The notes under the pieces were generated by a model. It saw only the letters and a list, made by a program, of their open reading frames with translations, ran no database searches and was not told the origin of the DNA. The translations under genes and the position numbers were made by a program. DNA of 64,000 nucleotides from contig CAZDLM010000002.1 of the NCBI GenBank assembly GCA_964506465.1, positions 112,971-176,970 of the forward strand. Direction: 5' to 3'. The stretch comes from UBA6109 sp964506465 (GTDB taxonomy: Bacteria; Desulfobacterota; Syntrophia; Syntrophales; UBA6109). This document shows, one piece after another, positions 17,375 to 26,757 of the stretch (the first letter of the stretch is position 1; each line of letters opens with the position of its first letter).

Positions 17375-19015
17375 ATGAAAACGAAATTCATCTTCATTAC
17401 CGGCGGGGTGCTCTCCTCCCTGGGAAAAGGTCTCGCGGCGGCTTCGATCGGCGCGCTCCTGGAGTGCCGGGGCCTGAGGGTGACAAACCAGAAGCTGGAT
17501 CCTTACATCAACGTCGATCCCGGTACGATGAGCCCCTTTCAGCACGGCGAGGTCTTTGTGACCGACGACGGCGCCGAAACGGACCTCGACCTCGGCCATT
17601 ACGAACGCTTCACCTCCACAAGAATGGGCAAGTGCAACAATCTCACGACGGGGCAGGTGTACTATTCGGTCATTTCAAAGGAACGCCGGGGCGACTACCT
17701 CGGCAAGACCGTCCAGGTCATCCCCCACATCACCAACGAGATCAAGGATTTCATCGGCAAGACGGCCGCCGGGTTCGACGTCGCCATCGTCGAGATCGGC
17801 GGAACGGTGGGCGACATCGAGAGCCAGCCGTTTCTCGAGGCGATCCGCCAATTCCGCAATGAGGCGGGAAGGCAGAACGCCATCTTCATCCACCTCACCT
17901 GGGTCCCCCTCATCCGGACGGCCGGTGAAGTAAAGACGAAGCCCACGCAGCACAGCGTGAAGGCCCTGCGGGAGATCGGCATCCAGCCGGATATCCTCCT
18001 GTGCCGCGCCGAGAATCCCCTCTCCGACGACATCCGCGCCAAGATCGCCCTCTTCTGCAACGTCGAGGTGGAGGCGGTCTTCACCGCCCGGGACGTGAAC
18101 TGCATCTATGAGGTCCCCCTGAACTTTCACCAGGAGGGCGTGGACCAGAAGATCGTCGACCTGCTCAATATCTGGACCGGCCAGCCCCACCTCGAGGCCT
18201 GGGAGGAGGTCGTAGCCAAGATGACGCGGCCGGCCCATGAGGTGACGATCGCCATCGTCGGCAAGTACGTGAACCTGACGGATTCCTACAAGAGCCTCAA
18301 CGAGGCCCTGACCCACGGCGGCATCGCCAACAACTGCCGCGTGCAGCTCAAGTTCGTCGATTCCGAGAAGATCGAAAAGGAGGGGATCGGCGGCAAGCTG
18401 GACGGTGCCGACGGCGTGCTCGTGCCCGGTGGTTTCGGCAATCGCGGCATCGAGGGCATGATATCGGCGATCCGGCACGCACGGGAGAAGAAGATCCCGT
18501 TTTTCGGCATCTGCCTCGGCATGCAGATGGCGGTCGTGGAATTCGCACGCAACCTGTGCGGGATGAAGCGGGCGAACAGCTCCGAGTTCGATCCGGAGAC
18601 GCCCTTCCCGGTCATCGATCTCCTCCCGGAACAGCGCGACGTGAAGGACAAGGGCGCCTCCATGCGGCTGGGATCCTATCCGTGCCGACTCGACCGGGAT
18701 TCCTTCGCCTTCGACGCCTACGGCTGCGGCGAGATCGAGGAACGGCACCGGCACCGCTACGAATTCAACAACGTCTTCAAGGAAGACCTCCTTCGGCAGG
18801 GTCTGCGGATCACGGGGACTTCTCCCGACGGGAAGCTGGTGGAGATCGTGGAACTGAAGGGGCACCCGTGGTTCCTGGGATGCCAGTTCCATCCCGAGTT
18901 CAAGTCGCAGCCGACGAACCCGCACCCCCTTTTCAGCCGCTTCATCGGCGCAGCGCTGAAAAAGAAGAAGGCCTCAGCGAAGGGGAAAAAGGCGTCAGCC
19001 GGGCGGAAACGATAG
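17375..19015 (+). CDS. pyrG: CTP synthase
   Basis: A 546-residue CTP synthase converting UTP to CTP with glutamine and ATP. The N-terminal synthetase domain carries FITGGVLSSLGKG (residues 7-19) and GTMSPFQHGEVFVTDDG. The C-terminal class I glutaminase domain (about 290-525) has GGFGNRG, the nucleophile elbow GICLGMQ and the catalytic His-Glu in QFHPEF. The length is normal. The Lys/Ala-rich tail (KKKKASAKGKKASAG) is an extension. It is probably co-transcribed with the GlmS-like gene. Confidence 0.96.
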   Translation: MKTKFIFITGGVLSSLGKGLAAASIGALLECRGLRVTNQKLDPYINVDPGTMSPFQHGEVFVTDDGAETDLDLGHYERFTSTRMGKCNNLTTGQVYYSVISKERRGDYLGKTVQVIPHITNEIKDFIGKTAAGFDVAIVEIGGTVGDIESQPFLEAIRQFRNEAGRQNAIFIHLTWVPLIRTAGEVKTKPTQHSVKALREIGIQPDILLCRAENPLSDDIRAKIALFCNVEVEAVFTARDVNCIYEVPLNFHQEGVDQKIVDLLNIWTGQPHLEAWEEVVAKMTRPAHEVTIAIVGKYVNLTDSYKSLNEALTHGGIANNCRVQLKFVDSEKIEKEGIGGKLDGADGVLVPGGFGNRGIEGMISAIRHAREKKIPFFGICLGMQMAVVEFARNLCGMKRANSSEFDPETPFPVIDLLPEQRDVKDKGASMRLGSYPCRLDRDSFAFDAYGCGEIEERHRHRYEFNNVFKEDLLRQGLRITGTSPDGKLVEIVELKGHPWFLGCQFHPEFKSQPTNPHPLFSRFIGAALKKKKASAKGKKASAGRKR

Positions 19016-19071
19016 AAATGCGCCTGCAAGAAATTGCGCTGGGAATGGCCTGCCCGTAGGGGCGCTTTGGA

Positions 19072-19189
19072 GATTTTTCGGGGCTCCTGCCTTCGCAGCG
19101 AAGCGGCGCCTTCGATGCCACTGTTTGAGGGCGCAAGCCCGAGTTTGGCGTCGGCCGCGCAGCGAGAAGCTGCAGGGTCGAAAAAGATC
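19072..19189. repeat. Palindromic intergenic repeat candidate
   Basis: The segment begins GATTTTTCGGGGCTCCTGC and ends GCAGGGTCGAAAAAGATC, which pair across about 118 bases. Inside are further short self-complementary runs (CTTCGCAGCGAAG, GGGCGCAAGCCC). It occupies most of the 231-base gap between pyrG and the DapA-family gene. Only one copy is in the window, so repeat status is inferred from the structure. Confidence 0.5.
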
Positions 19190-19246
19190 CAGGCGACCCG
19201 GGGCGGGACCTTCCCATAACCTTCACCTCCATCGAAAGGATACGAT

Positions 19247-20173
19247 ATGCCTCCCTCCATCAGCTTCCAGGGCGTCTACCCGATTCTGGCGACGCCGTTC
19301 CGTGAAGACGAAGGCCTCGACCTCAAATCGCTCGACCGGCTCGTGCGCTTCATGGCCGACATCGGCGTCGACGGCGTCACCGTTCTCGGCGTCCTCGGCG
19401 AGGCGAACCGCCTGATCGACGCGGAGCGCGAGGCGGTGATCCGCGCGGCCGTCTCCGCTGCGGCCGGCCGCATTCCCGTCATCGTCGGCGCCAGCCACCC
19501 CGGCACGAGCGCCTGCCTCACGCTCTGCCGGACGGCGGAGAGGCTCGGCGCCGCTGCGGTCATGGTCGCGCCTTCGCAGGAACCTGTGCCGAACGAGGGC
19601 CGGACCTTCGAGTTCTACCGCCGCATCGCCGCCGGCGTCGGGATCCCTATGGTCGTTCAGGACCACCCGGCATCGACGGGGGTTCATATGTCCGTGCCTC
19701 TTCTCCTGAAGCTCGTCGCCGAAATCCCGAATGTCGCCTGCATCAAGGGGGAAGCGCCTCCCACGCCGGTCAAGTTCGCCGCTCTGCGCGAAGGCATGAA
19801 GAGCCGTGAGGTACCCATCTTGACGGGGCTCGGCGCCCTGTACGGAATTTTCGATCTGGAGCGGGGATCGAGCGGATTCAACACCGGCTTCGCCTTCCCG
19901 GAGGTCCTGATCGCCATGGTCAGGGCGGCGAAGGGCGGAGACATCGAAAGGGCGCGGGAAATCTACGCGCGTTTCCTGCCGCTCGTGGTCTTCGAGCAGC
20001 AGCCCGGGATCGCCGTGCGCAAGGAGATCCTGCGTCGGCGCGGCCTGATCGAAAGCGCCAGGGTGCGGCATCCCGGCGCCGGCCTCGACGCCGGCGCGGC
20101 CGCGCAGGTTCACGCCCTGCTCGACCGGCTCCTGCCCGGTGTGGACCTGACAGCGCCCCTGGTCATCGACTGA
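19247..20173 (+). CDS. DapA/NAL-family aldolase-like protein (atypical active site)
   Basis: A 308-residue class I aldolase-fold protein of the dihydrodipicolinate synthase/N-acetylneuraminate lyase family. The Schiff-base lysine is present (VACIKGE). The pyruvate-binding G-T-T-G-E motif is changed to GVLGEA, and the catalytic Tyr of DapA is Gln (MVVQDHPASTG), so it is unlikely to make dihydrodipicolinate. It probably acts on another 2-oxo acid. It starts after GAAAGGATACGAT and runs toward purQ, with 56 bases between the two convergent genes and no clear terminator. Confidence 0.8.
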   Translation: MPPSISFQGVYPILATPFREDEGLDLKSLDRLVRFMADIGVDGVTVLGVLGEANRLIDAEREAVIRAAVSAAAGRIPVIVGASHPGTSACLTLCRTAERLGAAAVMVAPSQEPVPNEGRTFEFYRRIAAGVGIPMVVQDHPASTGVHMSVPLLLKLVAEIPNVACIKGEAPPTPVKFAALREGMKSREVPILTGLGALYGIFDLERGSSGFNTGFAFPEVLIAMVRAAKGGDIERAREIYARFLPLVVFEQQPGIAVRKEILRRRGLIESARVRHPGAGLDAGAAAQVHALLDRLLPGVDLTAPLVID

Positions 20174-20229
20174 CAGGCTGTGGTATCCGGCAGCGATCGT
20201 CGTTCTACGGCTGCGCCTCGGGATGTCCG

Positions 20230-21057
20230 TCAGAATTTGTTGCTGCGGAGGAACTTCGCGGCGTTCTTGAAGAGGGCGAGCCCCATCCCCTCCTCGGGGA
20301 GGTCCTCGCGGGTCCAGCGGGGATGGTTGGTCCGGTGCAGGTAGGCCTCCGGATGAGGCATCAGGCCTAGGATCCGGCCCGTCTCGCTGCAGATCCCGGC
20401 GATCGCATCCTGGGCGCCGTTGGGATTGGCGGGATAGTCCATCGTCGGCATGCGGCAGTCTTCATGGCTGTATTGGAGGGCGATCCGGTCGTCGCGGTGC
20501 AGTCGCTCCAAGGTCTGCTTGTCCCCGGCGATGAATTTCCCCTCGCCGTGGCGGACCGGCAGGTAGAGGCTCTCGATGCCCTTCGTGAAGACGCAGGGAG
20601 ACAGGCCGTTCACTCGCAAATAGACCCAGCGGTCTTCGAAGCGGCCGGAGTCGTTGTAGGAAAGCGTCACAGACTGGGTGGTGTAGTCGCCGTCGAAGCC
20701 GGGAAGCATGCCGAGTTTGACGAGCAATTGGAAGCCGTTGCAGGCGCCGAGGATCAGCTTCCCGTCAGCGATGAAGCGCGAGAACTGCTCGAAGAGGTGC
20801 TCTTCTTGCCCGGCGACGCGCGCGTGAAGAATCCGGTTGGCCGCCGCCTTCGCCGACCCCAGGTCATCGCCGTCCAGAAAGCCTCCCGGCAGGTTCAGAA
20901 ACGAGTAGCCGTCGAGACTCACCCTGCCGCAGAGCAGTTCGCTGATGTGCACGATATCGACGCGATCGAATCCCGCCAAGCGGCAGGCATGCGCCATCTC
21001 CACTTCGCAATTCGTGCCGTTTCCCGTGATGACGATGGAACTGAGTTTCCTGTGCAT
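20230..21057 (-). CDS. purQ: Phosphoribosylformylglycinamidine synthase, glutaminase subunit
   Basis: A 275-residue class I glutamine amidotransferase that supplies ammonia to PurL in purine synthesis. The nucleophile elbow is GACNGFQLL and the catalytic His-Glu pair is in LMPHPEAYLHR. The start at 21057 (MHRKLSS) leads straight into the family's first strand, whereas an earlier in-frame start would translate a palindromic repeat. It lies downstream of purL on the same strand, separated by about 130 bases of repeats. Confidence 0.93.
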   Translation of the reverse strand: MHRKLSSIVITGNGTNCEVEMAHACRLAGFDRVDIVHISELLCGRVSLDGYSFLNLPGGFLDGDDLGSAKAAANRILHARVAGQEEHLFEQFSRFIADGKLILGACNGFQLLVKLGMLPGFDGDYTTQSVTLSYNDSGRFEDRWVYLRVNGLSPCVFTKGIESLYLPVRHGEGKFIAGDKQTLERLHRDDRIALQYSHEDCRMPTMDYPANPNGAQDAIAGICSETGRILGLMPHPEAYLHRTNHPRWTREDLPEEGMGLALFKNAAKFLRSNKF

Positions 21058-21069
21058 ATTGTCTTCTCG

Positions 21070-21175
21070 ATGGATGTCACCCTTCGACGGGCTCAGGGTG
21101 ACATCCATCTGTCATGCTGAGCTTGTCGAAGCATGAGCCAAGTTTATCCTGAGCTTGCCGAAGTATCGAAGGGCG
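21070..21175. repeat. Cluster of palindromes of the CTTCGACAAGCTCAG type between purL and purQ
   Basis: Three units are seen. The first (21070-21108) is a perfect 14-bp stem ATGGATGTCACCCT/AGGGTGACATCCAT around TCGACGGGCTC. The second (21112-21136) is TCATGC/GCATGA around TGAGCTTGTCGAA. The third, from about 21143, is a diverged TATCCTGAGCTTGCCGAAGTATC. Such units are widespread REP-like repeats in bacterial genomes. They would form hairpins in the purL-purQ mRNA. Confidence 0.8.
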
Positions 21176-21187
21176 ACATAGCCAATC

Positions 21188-24100
21188 TTAAAACGCGAGA
21201 GTCTCCTGCCAGGCTTTCTTGAGTCCGGCAATCGGCTCCTCGATCACCATCTTCCCCGACAACCCTTCGACCCGCAGCAGCGGCGCCTCCGTGACAACGC
21301 CGACCCTGCCGACCGCGCAACGCCCCATTGCCTTCTCGAAGGCCTTCCGGAAGCGCGGCGCGACGGTGACGACGAAACGGCTCGCCGATTCGGAAAAGAG
21401 CAGATCGTCCTCGCGCTCGCATCCCTCCGCGGGAACCTCCTTCAGGGAAATCTCCAGGCCGAACCCGCCGGCGAATGCCGTCTCGGCCAAGGCTGCGCCC
21501 AGCCCGCCGTCCGAGCAGTCATGACAGGAGGCGACGAGCCCCCGGTCGATCGCGCCGCTCAGGGCCTCGTAGAGCGGTTTCGCCTCTTCGATCCGCACCT
21601 GCGGAACGCCGTTCCCGATAAAGCCGTGCCGGGCGAACCACTCGGAACCGCCAAGCTCTCTGCGGGTCTTGCCCAGGACATAGACGAGGTCGCCCGGACG
21701 CTTGGCGTCCATGGTGACCGCCTTCCGAACGTCCTCCATCAGCCCCAGGGCGGAGAAGAGGAGCGTCGGCGGGATCGAGATCTTCACGTCGCCGATCATG
21801 TAGTCGTTCTTCATGCTGTCCTTGCCGGAGATGCAGGGAACGCCGAAGGCCGTCGTGTATTCGTACAGGGCCTTGTTGGCCCGGACGAGCTGCGCCAGCT
21901 TGTATTCCCCGTCGGGCGTTTTTTCGGACTGCACGGGATCGCACCAGCAGAAGTTGTCCAATACGGCGATCCGCTTCAGGTTCCCGCCGACGGCGACGGC
22001 GTTGCGAAGCGCCTCGTCCAGCGCGCAGGCGGCCATGGCATAGGCGTCGATGTCGCCGTACCGGGGGCAGATGCCGTTGGAGACGATGATCCCCGCGAAG
22101 GAATCCAGCAGCGGGCGGACGACGGCCGCGTCGCCGGGCCCGTCATTTTCGGCGCCCACCAGAGGTTTGATGACGCTCCCGCCCTGGACCTCGTGGTCGT
22201 ATTGGCGGACGACGGACTCTTTGCTGCAGAGGTTCAGACGCGAAAGCATCCCCTTCAACTCTTCCCCGAGATTCCCGGGCGCGGCGAAACTCGGTTCGGG
22301 ATGGCGGGGCGGCGTCCAGACCGCCTTGAGCTGCATCGGGGGAAGCCCGGCGTGCAGGAAATCCATGTCGAGGAAGGCGACGGTCTTCTCGCCGTAGCGC
22401 ACGTGGAATTTCCCGCTGTCCGTATAGCGGCCCAGCACGGTCGCCTCCACATCCATCTTCTTCGCGAGGGCGAGGAAGTCCTCGATCTTGCCCGGTTCGA
22501 CGGCCAGCGTCATCCGCTCCTGAGACTCGGAGATGAGGATCTCCCAGGGGTTCAGGCCCGCGTATTTCAGCGGCGCCTTCTTGAGGTCGATCTCGCAGCC
22601 GCCGGAGAGCCGCGCCGTTTCCCCAACCGAGGAGGACAGGCCGCCGGCGCCGTTGTCGGTGATGCAGCGGTACAGACCGAGGTCGCGTGCCTTGAGGAGG
22701 AAATCCGTCATCTTCTTCTGCGTGATGGGGTCCCCGATCTGCACGGCCGTAACGGGCGATCCCTCGTGGAGTTCCTCGGAGGAGAAGGTCGCGCCGTGAA
22801 TTCCGTCCTTGCCGATGCGCCCGCCCGTCATCACGATCAGGTCTCCGGGGAGGATCTCCTTCAGATGGCTCGGCCGCCCTGCGATCCGGGAGGGCATGAT
22901 GCCGCCCGTCCCGCAGTAGACGAGAGGCTTTCCCAGGTAGCGCTCGTCGAAGACGAGGCAGCCGTTCACCGTGGGGATGCCGCTCTTGTTGCCGCCGTGC
23001 TCGACGCCCTCGCGCACGCCCTCGTAGATCCGGCGGGGGTGAAGGATGCGTTTGGGGAGCGGCTTGTCATAGTTGGGCGGCGCAAAGCAGAAGACGTCCG
23101 TATTGAAGATGAGCTTCGCCCCGCGGCCCGTCCCGAAGGGGTCCCGGTTCACGCCGACGATGCCGGTGAGCGCGCCGCCATACGGGTCCAGCGCCGACGG
23201 AGAGTTGTGCGTTTCGACCTTGAAGACCAGGCTCCAGTCGTCGTTGAATTTCACGACGCCCGCATTGTCCGTGAAAACCGAAAGCAGCCAGTCGCCGGCG
23301 CCAAGGTCCTCGCGGATCTTCTGCGTCGAGCCCTTGATGTACGTGTCGAAGAGCGAGTCGATTCGCTCGGCGCGCTTCCGCCCGTCCCTGTAGGTGATGA
23401 CGGCGTTGAAGATCTTGTGTTTGCAGTGCTCCGACCAGGTCTGCGCCAGGCACTCGAGCTCGGCGTCCGTGGCAAGGCACGCGAGGCCGACTTTCTCCCT
23501 CGCTTTGCCCACGGCCGGATCGCGCAGATAGTCCCGGATGATCTTCATCTCCTGCAGCGTCAGGGCCAGCATGCCGTCGGCGCTGATCCGCTGAAGCTCG
23601 GCATCGGAGACGTGAAGATCGATGAAATCGACCTGGGGACAGTCCGTGCCGGTCACATGCGGAACGTAGGGCGCGATCCCCCGGTCGGGATTCCACGTCC
23701 TGCCGTCGACAATCTCGAATCGCTCGATCAATTCGTTCGCCAGAAGGTTGGTCGCGATCTTTTCGATATCCGCCCGGGTCAGGACGTCCAGGACGCAGCG
23801 GTCCCGCACGGCCGTAATGAGGTACTGACGCGATGTGTAGACCGGAATGGCCCGCTCGCCTCTTTTCCCGAGGAGGAGTCCGATCGCCTCACGCGCCGTT
23901 TTTCCGACGTTGTCCGTGACGCCGGGCCGGTAGCCGACCTCGATCAGCCAGTCGAAGCTCCCCGACGGCGCGAGTCCGCGGTCGATCGCGGCCGTCTGGA
24001 TGACGGGATCGGAAAGAGGCCCACGGGCCGCGCGGTTCAGCGACTCGGAATCGAGATCGCCGTCGAGCGTATAAACTTCGACCGTCCGGACACGGTCGAC

Positions 24101-24196
24101 GGGAATGCACAGGTGTTCGACGATCCGGCGTTTGATCTTCTCTCCGAGGGCGTCGCGGATGCCCTCCTTCAATCCGATTTCGATGCGATGCGCCAT
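21188..24196 (-). CDS. purL: Phosphoribosylformylglycinamidine synthase, synthetase subunit with PurS-like N-terminus
   Basis: A 1,002-residue PurL that converts FGAR to FGAM with ATP and ammonia from PurQ. Two PurS-like segments seem to lie at the N-terminus (about 1-60, LKEGIRDALGEKIKRRIVEHL; about 82-170, YRPGVTDNVGKTAREAIGLLL, ending LLANELIERFEIVD). The AIR-synthase-related core follows with WSEHCKHKIF, THNSPSALDPYGGALTG and GGRIGKDGIHGATFSS, and a second half with GAENDGPGDAAV and CHDCSDGGLG. The length lies between small PurL (about 740) and large PurL (about 1,300), with purQ separate downstream. No separate purS is visible here. Confidence 0.93.
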   Translation of the reverse strand: MAHRIEIGLKEGIRDALGEKIKRRIVEHLCIPVDRVRTVEVYTLDGDLDSESLNRAARGPLSDPVIQTAAIDRGLAPSGSFDWLIEVGYRPGVTDNVGKTAREAIGLLLGKRGERAIPVYTSRQYLITAVRDRCVLDVLTRADIEKIATNLLANELIERFEIVDGRTWNPDRGIAPYVPHVTGTDCPQVDFIDLHVSDAELQRISADGMLALTLQEMKIIRDYLRDPAVGKAREKVGLACLATDAELECLAQTWSEHCKHKIFNAVITYRDGRKRAERIDSLFDTYIKGSTQKIREDLGAGDWLLSVFTDNAGVVKFNDDWSLVFKVETHNSPSALDPYGGALTGIVGVNRDPFGTGRGAKLIFNTDVFCFAPPNYDKPLPKRILHPRRIYEGVREGVEHGGNKSGIPTVNGCLVFDERYLGKPLVYCGTGGIMPSRIAGRPSHLKEILPGDLIVMTGGRIGKDGIHGATFSSEELHEGSPVTAVQIGDPITQKKMTDFLLKARDLGLYRCITDNGAGGLSSSVGETARLSGGCEIDLKKAPLKYAGLNPWEILISESQERMTLAVEPGKIEDFLALAKKMDVEATVLGRYTDSGKFHVRYGEKTVAFLDMDFLHAGLPPMQLKAVWTPPRHPEPSFAAPGNLGEELKGMLSRLNLCSKESVVRQYDHEVQGGSVIKPLVGAENDGPGDAAVVRPLLDSFAGIIVSNGICPRYGDIDAYAMAACALDEALRNAVAVGGNLKRIAVLDNFCWCDPVQSEKTPDGEYKLAQLVRANKALYEYTTAFGVPCISGKDSMKNDYMIGDVKISIPPTLLFSALGLMEDVRKAVTMDAKRPGDLVYVLGKTRRELGGSEWFARHGFIGNGVPQVRIEEAKPLYEALSGAIDRGLVASCHDCSDGGLGAALAETAFAGGFGLEISLKEVPAEGCEREDDLLFSESASRFVVTVAPRFRKAFEKAMGRCAVGRVGVVTEAPLLRVEGLSGKMVIEEPIAGLKKAWQETLAF

Positions 24197-24449
24197 AGCC
24201 CTTTTTCAAAAAATCGTTTGCTGACGGCCGTCCTTCCGAAAGCGCTGCGGTTCAATGGCCGCGGCGATTTCCCCTGCTTGTGTCCTTCTCTCCCGCACCG
24301 GTCCTCGCCTGTAATCGCCCGCTTTGCCGGGCCTGCGCTCTCGCGAAGGTGCTTCTTCCTACCCCAGGAGACGGAAATTTGCAATGGGACTTCTCCGGAT
24401 GGGACCCGCGGATGCGATCCTCCCCTGGCGGTGCGACCTCCCCCGCAGT

Positions 24450-25298
24450 TCAGATCTCACGCGTCCCGAAAGCCGTAATCAACGTGCCGCCGAGACTGAC
24501 GGTAATGGCGACGAGCTTCAACAGAATCCCGAAATAGGGAACCCAGCCGACGACCATCAGCAGGACAACCCCCCACATAACATCGCGGAAGGGACCGGGG
24601 ATGGGGGAACGGAAGAGACGACCCCGTATCTTTCTGCCGATCATCATGGCGAGCGCGGTCAGTCCCGGCAGGATCAGACACAGGACAAGAAACGGGATCC
24701 AGAGCAGAAGGAAAATGCCGATCACGGAAATGACGAGCAGGATGATCAAATTGACGATGAGAACCCCGCCGAGGACTCCCCAGAAAGTCACGCGGACTGG
24801 GTTCCGCGCAATGGCTTCGCCGATGGCGTTCACATGCCGGGGAGCGAATGTCACGAGGAGAAAGGAGAGAAGGAGGACCGCTGTGAAGATCAACAGGGAA
24901 ATAACGGCGAAGACCCAGGACCAGCCCTCCCAGTCTCCGCTCAAGGCCTCGGAAATGGCGGCGGACATATTGGAGGTGTTGATCTCGGTCAGATCTCCGC
25001 CGACTTCCGCACCTCGGGCAGCCACGACAATGCCGCCGATCGCGACGACATTGCCCTCCACGGAAGCGCCCTTGCCCAGGACGACAGAGCCCCCGATCGC
25101 CACGGCATGACCCGTCACCGTGCCATCGACGGTGAGCTGTCCCCATACGGTCACGGCGTGATGTACGGTTTTTCCCTCTTCCACCGTGGCATCGGAGCCG
25201 ATCCTGAAAAGGCTCTTTGGATGCGCCGAGGCATCGGCTGACGTCGAGAACGCGACAAGAAGGAGCAGAATCATGAGCGGCAGTCGTCCGATTTTCAA
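24450..25298 (-). CDS. Signal-peptide membrane protein with a bactofilin-like (polymer-forming) domain
   Basis: A 282-residue protein. A signal peptide (about 1-24, ending STSADA) is followed by a short-period beta-helix-like region (about 35-100; repeated G-x-V-x-G as in VTVWGQLTVDGTVTGHAVAIGGSVVLGKGASVEGNVV, given here only as the pattern region) and then by four or five transmembrane helices (about 125-275). Polymer-forming domains assemble into sheets or filaments; here one appears to be exported and membrane-anchored. It is transcribed away from purL's promoter side, and 253 bases between it and purL (24197-24449) hold nothing recognisable. The function is unknown. Confidence 0.7.
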   Translation of the reverse strand: MKIGRLPLMILLLLVAFSTSADASAHPKSLFRIGSDATVEEGKTVHHAVTVWGQLTVDGTVTGHAVAIGGSVVLGKGASVEGNVVAIGGIVVAARGAEVGGDLTEINTSNMSAAISEALSGDWEGWSWVFAVISLLIFTAVLLLSFLLVTFAPRHVNAIGEAIARNPVRVTFWGVLGGVLIVNLIILLVISVIGIFLLLWIPFLVLCLILPGLTALAMMIGRKIRGRLFRSPIPGPFRDVMWGVVLLMVVGWVPYFGILLKLVAITVSLGGTLITAFGTREI

Positions 25299-25407
25299 TT
25301 CAGTCCCCCAAACCTCTCACACCCTCTGCCTGGCCGTGTGTTTCAAGCTCCCATCGCTTAAGAGCGCGTAGTATAGGAAAAGGGACAGGTCCCTGTCAAC
25401 GACAAAC

Positions 25408-25444
25408 AAAAAAACCGGGGGAATCCGACGGTGGATTCCCCCGG
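25408..25444 (-). terminator. Strong rho-independent terminator of the TRAP operon
   Basis: A perfect 12-bp stem CCGGGGGAATCC/GGATTCCCCCGG with a six-base loop (25415-25444). On the minus strand it is followed by seven T residues (A run at 25408-25414). It lies about 30 bases after the dctM stop. Confidence 0.92.
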
Positions 25445-25476
25445 CAACGCAAGGGGGTGAAATGTGAAGCGTGAAA

Positions 25477-26757
25477 CTACATCCTCATTCTCGAAGGCAG
25501 GAACGTGGAAAGATCCGGCCAGACGACGAAGAGGATCAGGGCGGCGACCATGATCATAAGGAAGGGCCAGACACCCTTGACCACTTCCTCCAGTTTTTCC
25601 TTGGCCATCGCCGAGACGACAAAGAGATTGAGGCCGACCGGCGGCGTGATCATGGCCAGTTCCATGTTGACGGTCATGACGACGCAGAACTGGACGATGG
25701 GGATATCCAGCGCCCGGATGACGGGCAGCAGGATGGGCAGCGTGATCAGGGTGATTGACACGGCCTCGAGGAAAGTCCCCATGACGAAGAACATGAGCTG
25801 CGTCACGAAGAAGAACATCCATTTGCTGACCTTCGCCGCCGTGATCGCCAGCAGCACCTGCTGCGGAATCTGCTTCGCCGTCAGGAAGAGCGAAAAGACC
25901 ATGGCCGCGGCGATGATGAGGTAGATCATCGAGGAGATGTTGATCGATTCCACGAGGATCTTCCGGATGCCGCCCCACTTCAGTTCACGATAGACGAAGA
26001 TGGAGACGATCAGCGTGTAGAAAACCGAAAGAACGGCCGCCTCCGTCGGGGTGACGATGCCCGAATAGATGCTGCCCAGGATGAAGAAAGGCAGGAACAT
26101 GCCGGGGAGGGCCTTGAAAGTGGCTTTCTGGCGCTCTGGCCACGTCGCCTTGGCGGTCTTCGTCATCTTCTGCCGTTGGGCATAAATGACCGCACTCACG
26201 ACGAGGATGCCGGCCAGGATGATGCCCGGGATCATCCCCGCGGCGAAAAGTTCGCCGATGGAATACTCGGCGACGATGCCGAAGATGACCATGGTCACGC
26301 TTGGCGGGATGAGGATGCCGAGCGTTCCCGAGGCGGCCACGAGTCCCATGGCGTAGCGCTTCGAGTAGCCGTTCTCGATCATCGCCGGGAGCATGATGGC
26401 GCCGATGGCCGCCGCCGTCGCCGGGCTCGATCCCGAAATCGCGGCGAAGATCGCACAGGCGCAGATGGTCACGACGGCCAGGCCGCCAGGAAGATGCCCG
26501 ACCCAAGTACGCAGGGCGGCGATGAGGTATTTGGAGATTCCGCCGTGGGACATGACGACGCCGGCGAAGACGAAGGACGGAATCGCCAGGAGCGGCGGAG
26601 ACAGCAGCGCCGCAAACATCCGCTGGGCGATCATGTAGAGGCTAAAATCCGTGGTGGTCGCTAGGACGATGATCGCCGCCGTGGCAAGAGCGACAGCGAT
26701 GGGAACGTTCAGGCAGAAGAGAAAGATGAATATCCCGAAGAGAATCGCAGTTTCCAT
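25477..26757 (-). CDS. dctM: TRAP transporter large permease
   Basis: A 426-residue DctM-type protein with about twelve to thirteen transmembrane segments and the family phrases SGSSPATAAAIGAIMLPAMIENGYSKR (in parts) and IPPSVTMVIFGIVAEYSIGELFAAGMIPG. It forms the transport channel with DctQ, taking up dicarboxylates or related acids with Na+ and the binding protein DctP. Its ATG overlaps the dctQ stop by one base (ATGA-type overlap). It ends just before a strong terminator. Confidence 0.94.
   Translation of the reverse strand: METAILFGIFIFLFCLNVPIAVALATAAIIVLATTTDFSLYMIAQRMFAALLSPPLLAIPSFVFAGVVMSHGGISKYLIAALRTWVGHLPGGLAVVTICACAIFAAISGSSPATAAAIGAIMLPAMIENGYSKRYAMGLVAASGTLGILIPPSVTMVIFGIVAEYSIGELFAAGMIPGIILAGILVVSAVIYAQRQKMTKTAKATWPERQKATFKALPGMFLPFFILGSIYSGIVTPTEAAVLSVFYTLIVSIFVYRELKWGGIRKILVESINISSMIYLIIAAAMVFSLFLTAKQIPQQVLLAITAAKVSKWMFFFVTQLMFFVMGTFLEAVSITLITLPILLPVIRALDIPIVQFCVVMTVNMELAMITPPVGLNLFVVSAMAKEKLEEVVKGVWPFLMIMVAALILFVVWPDLSTFLPSRMRM

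Noticed and set aside
21521..24478. A 985-codon open frame on the plus strand opposite purL
   Set aside because: It is the mirror of a GC-rich real gene; its translation is low-complexity (Arg/Asp/Gly-rich) without any family motif, while the minus strand gives complete PurL.
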